Source: Brevundimonas sp. (GTDB taxonomy: Bacteria > Pseudomonadota > Alphaproteobacteria > Caulobacterales > Caulobacteraceae). Taken from it: a DNA stretch of 64,000 nucleotides. The notes beneath the pieces are model-generated. The model saw only the letters and a list, made by a program, of their open reading frames with translations. It had not been told where the DNA came from and did not search any database. Location of the stretch: contig QFQU01000002.1 of the NCBI GenBank assembly GCA_003248965.1, forward strand, positions 1 through 64,000. The letters are read 5' to 3'. How positions within the stretch are numbered: the stretch's first letter is position 1; each line of letters opens with the position of its first letter. Position numbers and translations under genes: made by a program. Below are positions 59,801-64,000 of the stretch, in pieces.

Positions 59801-61642
59801 ATGACGGACAACGACCCGAATCTTGACGGCCCGCCCTGGGAAGAGGACGAGGTCGTCGAACGCGACGAGAACACCGACGACATGTTCGGCGCGCCCGCTG
59901 CGGCGCCCGAGCCGGTCGCCCTCCCTGTCGTCCCGAAAACGGCTTCGGCCCAAACTGAGGCCCCCGCCGACGACGGCGCCGCCTATCAGGTGCTGGCGCG
60001 CAAATACCGGCCACGCACCTTCGAAGACTTGATCGGGCAGGAGGCGATGGTGCGCACCCTGACCAACGCCTTTGCGACGGGTCGTATCGCCCACGCCTTC
60101 ATGCTGACCGGGGTGCGAGGCGTCGGCAAGACCACGACCGCCCGCCTTCTGGCCCGCGCCCTGAACAACGAGACGGAGACCATCGACCGGCCGTCGCTGG
60201 CCCTGACCGCCCACGGGCGGCACGACGCCGCCATCATGGCCGGCCAGCACATGGATGTGATGGAGATGGACGCGGCGTCGCACACCGGCGTCAACGACAT
60301 CCGCGATATTCTGGAAAGCGTCCGCTATGCGCCGGTCGAGGCGCGCTACAAGGTCTATGTGCTGGACGAAGTCCACATGCTGTCGACGCAGGCGTTCAAC
60401 GCCCTGCTGAAGACGCTGGAGGAGCCGCCGCCCCACGCCAAATTCATCTTCGCCACCACCGAAATCCGCAAGGTGCCGGTCACGATCCTGAGCCGGTGCC
60501 AGCGGTTCGACCTGCGCCGGGTCGAGCCGGAAATCCTGGTCGAACATCTGGGGCGCGTCGCCGACCGCGAGGGCATGAAGATCGAGGGCGACGCCCTGGC
60601 CCTGATCTCGCGCGCGGCCGAAGGCTCGGTGCGCGACGGCCTGTCGCTGCTGGATCAGGCCCTGGTCCAGGCCGAGCGCGGCGAGATGGTGAAGACCGAG
60701 ACGGTGCGCGACATGCTGGGGCTGGCCGACCGCACCCAGACCATCGCCCTGTTCGAATCGATCATGGCTGGCCGCACGCCCGAGGCGTTGGAGAATTTCC
60801 GCACCCTTTACGGCTTCGGCGCCGATCCGGTGCAGGTGACGAACGACCTGCTGGAGCATTGCCACGCCGCATCGGTCGCCAAGATGCTGGGGCCGAACGC
60901 GACGCGCCTGCCCAACGATCAGGCGCAGAAGCTGGCGGCCCTGGGCGCGGCCATTCCGGCGGCGACCCTGTCGCGGACCTGGCAGATGCTGCTGAAGGCG
61001 CTGGACGAGGTGCGGCGCGCGCCCAATCCGGCCGATGCGGTCGAGATGGCCATCGTGCGCCTGGCCTACGCCGCCGACCTGCCGGGGCCGGAAGAAGCGC
61101 TGAAGCGGCTGCAGTCGGGCGAACCGATGGGCGGCGGCGCCGGACCACGCGGCGGCGGCGCTGGCATGGGCGGGGGCGGGGCCTCGGCCCAGCTGGCCGC
61201 CCGTCCCGTCATGGCCCCGGCCTTGCCCGATCCGCAGACCTTCGAACAGGTCGTGGCCCTGATCGGTCAGAAGCGCGAGGTCGGCCTGCAGATGGATGTG
61301 GAACGGTTCGTCAAACCCGTCTCGTTCAAGCCCGGCGCCATCGTCTATGAAAGCGTCGAGGGCGCGCCCGTCGATCTGGCGCGGCGTCTGTCGGGCCGGC
61401 TGAAGGAATGGACCGGCCGCACCTGGCTGATCGCCGCCAACGGCCAGGGCGGCGGCGAAACCCTGATCGAACAGCAGAAGAAGGCCCGCGCCGCCGAACG
61501 CGAACAGGTCGAGGCCGACCCCTTCGTCAAGGCCGTGCTTCTGGCCTTCCCCGGCGCAAAGCTGGGCGAGATCAAGACCCTGGCCCCCACCGTCGTCACC
61601 CCCGAAATCCCCGACGCGTCGGAGGACGACGACGAGGACTGA
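59801..61642 (+). CDS. dnaX: DNA polymerase III subunit gamma/tau
   Basis: A 613-residue clamp-loader subunit. A 60-residue acidic N-terminal extension precedes YQVLARKYRPRTFEDLIGQ. Walker A GVRGVGKTT at 104-112, DEVHMLS and the sensor-1 FATTEIRKVPVTILSRCQRF are all seen. The usual four zinc-binding cysteines after Walker A are absent (the loop reads RPSLALTAHGRHDAAIMAG). A Gly-rich hinge (near 445-470) leads to the tau C-terminal domain. It stands without ybaB and recR. Confidence 0.95.
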   Translation: MTDNDPNLDGPPWEEDEVVERDENTDDMFGAPAAAPEPVALPVVPKTASAQTEAPADDGAAYQVLARKYRPRTFEDLIGQEAMVRTLTNAFATGRIAHAFMLTGVRGVGKTTTARLLARALNNETETIDRPSLALTAHGRHDAAIMAGQHMDVMEMDAASHTGVNDIRDILESVRYAPVEARYKVYVLDEVHMLSTQAFNALLKTLEEPPPHAKFIFATTEIRKVPVTILSRCQRFDLRRVEPEILVEHLGRVADREGMKIEGDALALISRAAEGSVRDGLSLLDQALVQAERGEMVKTETVRDMLGLADRTQTIALFESIMAGRTPEALENFRTLYGFGADPVQVTNDLLEHCHAASVAKMLGPNATRLPNDQAQKLAALGAAIPAATLSRTWQMLLKALDEVRRAPNPADAVEMAIVRLAYAADLPGPEEALKRLQSGEPMGGGAGPRGGGAGMGGGGASAQLAARPVMAPALPDPQTFEQVVALIGQKREVGLQMDVERFVKPVSFKPGAIVYESVEGAPVDLARRLSGRLKEWTGRTWLIAANGQGGGETLIEQQKKARAAEREQVEADPFVKAVLLAFPGAKLGEIKTLAPTVVTPEIPDASEDDDED

Positions 61643-61648
61643 CGCGCC

Positions 61649-62203
61649 CTACCTCGGCGCGCGCTTGGCCAGGATGCGCTGCAGGGTGCGGCGGTGCATG
61701 CCCAGGCGACGCGCCGTTTCCGAGACATTGTGGTCGCACAGCTCATAGACGCGCTGGATATGCTCCCAGCGGACACGGTCGGCGCTCATGGGGTTTTCGG
61801 GCGGCTCGGGCGCGTCGCCGGTCGCCAGGAGCGCCTTGACCACGTCGTCGGCGTCGGCGGGCTTGGACAGGTAATCCACCGCCCCGGCCTTGACCGCCGC
61901 GACCGCCGTGGCGATGGCGCCGTAGCCGGTCAGCATGACAATGCGGGCGTCGGCGCGACGGTCGCGCACGGCCTCGACGATCTTCAGACCGTTGCCGTCC
62001 TCCAGCCGCATGTCCAGAACCGCAAAGGCCGGCGCCTTGTCGCGCAGCACCTGCGTCGCCTCGGCGACGGATTCGGCCGTCGTCACCTGAAAGCCTCTGG
62101 CCTCCAGCGCGCGACCCATGCGGGTGCGCAGGGCCTGGTCGTCGTCCAGCAGCAGCAGGGACTTGTCGGGCAGGGCGGCGATGCGGGTTTCAAGGTCTGA
62201 CAT
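61649..62203 (-). CDS. regA: Redox response regulator RegA/ActR/PrrA
   Basis: A 184-residue regulator: receiver with acidic D20-D22 and phospho-acceptor D64 (AVLDMRLEDGNG), a proline hinge (EPPENP), then the Fis-type helix-turn-helix CDHNVSETARRLGMHRRTLQRIL typical of RegA. Controls respiration, and in relatives photosynthesis or nitrogen genes, in answer to redox state. The ATG at 62203 has GGAGAG upstream. The regB kinase is 84 bases upstream, same strand. Confidence 0.93.
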   Translation of the reverse strand: MSDLETRIAALPDKSLLLLDDDQALRTRMGRALEARGFQVTTAESVAEATQVLRDKAPAFAVLDMRLEDGNGLKIVEAVRDRRADARIVMLTGYGAIATAVAAVKAGAVDYLSKPADADDVVKALLATGDAPEPPENPMSADRVRWEHIQRVYELCDHNVSETARRLGMHRRTLQRILAKRAPR

Positions 62204-62287
62204 TGATCTCTCCTGCCGTTTCAAGTCGGGAGCTGTAGCGTCCGGGTCAAGGTCAAGGTTCCCCCTGCGACGCTTCGACCCAACCGC

Positions 62288-63754
62288 TCAGTGGGCCACT
62301 TCCAAAGCGGGACGGGCCCAGCGCACCGCCACGCGCGCGCCGCGACCTGCCCCCTTGGCGTCCGACCGGGGAAGTCCTTGCCCGACGCTGACCGATCCGC
62401 CCGTCCGTTCCAGCAAGGTGCGGGCGATGAAGAAGCCCAGGCCCATGCCGCCCTGGCTGGGGGCGATCGGGGCCTCGACCGGGGCGCGCCGCCGCGACGG
62501 GCGGGCCGCCGCCGCGATCTGGGCCGCCAGCGCCTGACGGGCCTTGCCCTGCGGCCGGCTGGTCACATAGGGCTCTCCCAGGCGGGGCAGGATGTCGCCG
62601 GCGAAGCCCGGCCCGTCGTCCAGAATGTCGATCTCGATCCAGCCGGCGTCGACCACCGCCTGGACCCGCACCGTGGAGGCGGCGAAGTCGGCGGCGTTCT
62701 CGACCAGGGCGGACAGGCCGTGCACCACCTCGGGCATCCGGCGCACACGCGGGGCGGGCTGGCCCGGCGGCGTCTTGACCAGGACCTCGAACGCCAGGTC
62801 GAAGCCCCGGTGCGGTTCCACCACCTCCTCCAGCAGGGCCTTCAGCGCCACATCGGCATAGAGGGCGTCGTCGCCCTCGGGCTGCTGCGACAGCTGGGTC
62901 AGTATGCCCCGGCACCGTTCAGCCTGCTGCAGGATCAGGGCGGCGTCCTCGGCCGCTTCGCTGTCCGGCGGCGAAGCGCGCTGAAGCTCCTTGGCCACGA
63001 CCTGTATGGTCGCCAAAGGCGTGCCCAGTTCGTGCGCCGCCGCCGCCGCCAGTCCACCCAGCGCCGCCAGCCTCTGCTCGCGTTGCAGCACGTCCTGGGT
63101 CGTGGCCAGGGCCAGTTCCAGCTTTTCGGCGTCGGCCGCCACGCGCCAGGCGTAGCCGGCGGTGAACACCACCCCCGTCACCAGGGCCATAGCCATGCCC
63201 AGCCGATAGAGCAGCGGCAGGTGGAAATGCTCGTGCGCCCGCCACGGCAAGGGGGCGGACCAGAAGAACAGCACCCCCACCGCCACCAGGGCCAGAAGCC
63301 CCAGGATCAGCGCGGGCCGCGCCGGCAGGGACGCCGCCGCGATCGTCACTGGCGCCACCAGCAACAGGCAGAAGGGGTTTTCCAGCCCACCGGTCAGGGC
63401 CAGCAGCACGCCCAGCTGAAAGATGTCGAAGCCCAGGTGGATCGCGGTCTGGCGCCCGTCGGGCAGGCTGGCCTCCAGCCGGCGCACGCGCGCCATGGCC
63501 CCCACGTTCACCGCCGCGCTGAAGGCGATGACGATCAGGCACGGCCACAGCGGCAGCGGAAAATGAAGGCCCAGCGACGCGGTCAGCACCGCCGCGCTCT
63601 GTCCCAGGATCGTCAGCCAACGCAGCACGATCAGGGTCCGCAGGGAGAACCCCCGCCCCCGGCGCGGCGTGTCGCGCCAGCCGTCCAGCGGATCGGACGG
63701 GCGCGCGATACGGGGCGCGGACTGCGGCGCGATGCGGGCTTCTGTCGAGGTCAC
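62288..63754 (-). CDS. regB: Redox sensor histidine kinase RegB/ActS/PrrB
   Basis: A 488-residue kinase with six membrane helices (residues 40-205). The quinone-binding GGLENPF is at 122-128, the phospho-His H241 in AAAAAHELGTPLATI, and C281 in AERCRGIL lies exactly 40 residues later, the position of the redox-active Cys265 relative to His225 in RegB. HATPase boxes NAADFA, DDGPGF and GLGFF are present. Divergent from the SCO1/SenC gene by 44 bases. Confidence 0.94.
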   Translation of the reverse strand: MTSTEARIAPQSAPRIARPSDPLDGWRDTPRRGRGFSLRTLIVLRWLTILGQSAAVLTASLGLHFPLPLWPCLIVIAFSAAVNVGAMARVRRLEASLPDGRQTAIHLGFDIFQLGVLLALTGGLENPFCLLLVAPVTIAAASLPARPALILGLLALVAVGVLFFWSAPLPWRAHEHFHLPLLYRLGMAMALVTGVVFTAGYAWRVAADAEKLELALATTQDVLQREQRLAALGGLAAAAAHELGTPLATIQVVAKELQRASPPDSEAAEDAALILQQAERCRGILTQLSQQPEGDDALYADVALKALLEEVVEPHRGFDLAFEVLVKTPPGQPAPRVRRMPEVVHGLSALVENAADFAASTVRVQAVVDAGWIEIDILDDGPGFAGDILPRLGEPYVTSRPQGKARQALAAQIAAAARPSRRRAPVEAPIAPSQGGMGLGFFIARTLLERTGGSVSVGQGLPRSDAKGAGRGARVAVRWARPALEVAH

Positions 63755-63798
63755 GACCCTTCTATAGACCGCTGCAGTCCGTTTCGTGAGAGGCCGTC

Positions 63799-64000
63799 AT
63801 GCCGCGCCGTTCCATTCTGCTTTTCGCCGGCGCCTGCATCGCCATCGCCGCCGCCCTGGCCATCGTCACCGTGGTGGTGGTCGGCGGACGCGACCGCGCC
63901 GCCTCCGACGGCCAGGTCGCCGCCTCGGGCCAGCCCCTGGTCGGTGGCGACTTCACGCTGGTGAACCAGGACGGCCGAACGGTCGATCAGACCCTGCTGA
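63799..64000 (+). CDS. SCO1/SenC/PrrC family protein, N-terminal part (runs off the window)
   Basis: The first 67 codons. The N-terminus MPRRSILLFAGACIAIAAAL is a membrane anchor or uncleaved signal; GGDFTLVNQDGRTVDQ starts the thioredoxin-like SCO domain. The copper-binding CxxxC motif lies beyond the window. SCO proteins deliver copper to cytochrome oxidase CuA. Its place divergent from regB mirrors the regB-senC-regA clusters of other alphaproteobacteria. GAGAGG ribosome site precedes the ATG. Confidence 0.88.
   Translation, partial: MPRRSILLFAGACIAIAAALAIVTVVVVGGRDRAASDGQVAASGQPLVGGDFTLVNQDGRTVDQTLL

Noticed and set aside
61130..61200. GGCGGCGGC repeat tract
   Set aside because: It encodes the Gly-rich hinge of DnaX; frame and function explain it.
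1..64000. CRISPR arrays, rRNA operon or intact insertion sequences
   Set aside because: No regularly spaced 20-40 base repeats, no rRNA motifs and no transposase with inverted ends were found.

Overview
The window reads as a chromosome segment of a GC-rich alphaproteobacterium of the Caulobacteraceae, most like Brevundimonas. The evidence is a CckA hybrid kinase and a ChpT phosphotransferase, a CtrA-type box in front of fliQ, a RegB/RegA/SCO redox cluster, a 74-nt tRNA-Gly and an alphaproteobacterial SRP RNA. Species-level naming is inference.

Left end (1-8264): the right-hand part of a probable genomic island. It carries the first 51 codons of a tyrosine recombinase running off the left edge, a DUF5677-like gene, a LysR regulator divergent from an SDR and an NADP-binding oxidoreductase, gdhA, an NmrA-like oxidoreductase with its MarR regulator, and a P4-type integrase. 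The island ends in a 46-nt 3' fragment of tRNA-Ala(GGC) that still has the tRNA's own terminator behind it. The matching intact tRNA and the other island end lie outside the window.

8.3-19 kb: core genes (MscS channel, malate synthase G, DUF1345 membrane protein, CysQ), several lineage-type proteins of unknown function including a secreted HExxH metalloprotease-like protein with a helical repeat tail, and a broken prfC (release factor 3). 19-25.3 kb: cell-cycle and flagellar block, with chpT, a CheY-like receiver and cheR on one strand and cckA, flhB, fliR, fliQ on the other. 25.3-29.2 kb: a four-gene lipoprotein/adaptor/ATPase/FtsX-permease operon of unknown substrate. 29.4-37.1 kb: folE, an acyltransferase, a polyprenyl-phosphate sugar transferase, acs, an SBF-like transporter, leuA and tRNA-Gly(CCC).

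37.2-49.5 kb: TraB/GumN protein, an XRE regulator with a frameshifted membrane partner under a perfect 14-bp inverted repeat, rmuC, ybaB-recR, a nitroreductase, a membrane cytochrome c, kdsB, a short PhnA-like protein, nadE, ftsY, a septation protein A and a MarR protein with a histone-H1-like tail. 49.5-64 kb: a phasin-like protein and creatininase, an emrA-emrB-tetR efflux operon with a palindromic operator, nth, an ATP-grasp protein, adenosine-kinase-like pfkB, a CobW GTPase with a histidine-rich linker, nudC, SRP RNA, a lipoprotein with an ExbD-like tail, dnaX, regA, regB and the start of a SCO1/SenC gene.

No CRISPR array, rRNA operon, prophage structural genes or intact insertion sequence was seen. 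Most of the window is ordinary core genome. The best candidates for something less described are the island boundary with its integrase repeats, the lipoprotein-ABC operon, the XRE/membrane-protein pair with its palindrome, and the joining of cckA and chpT in one neighbourhood.
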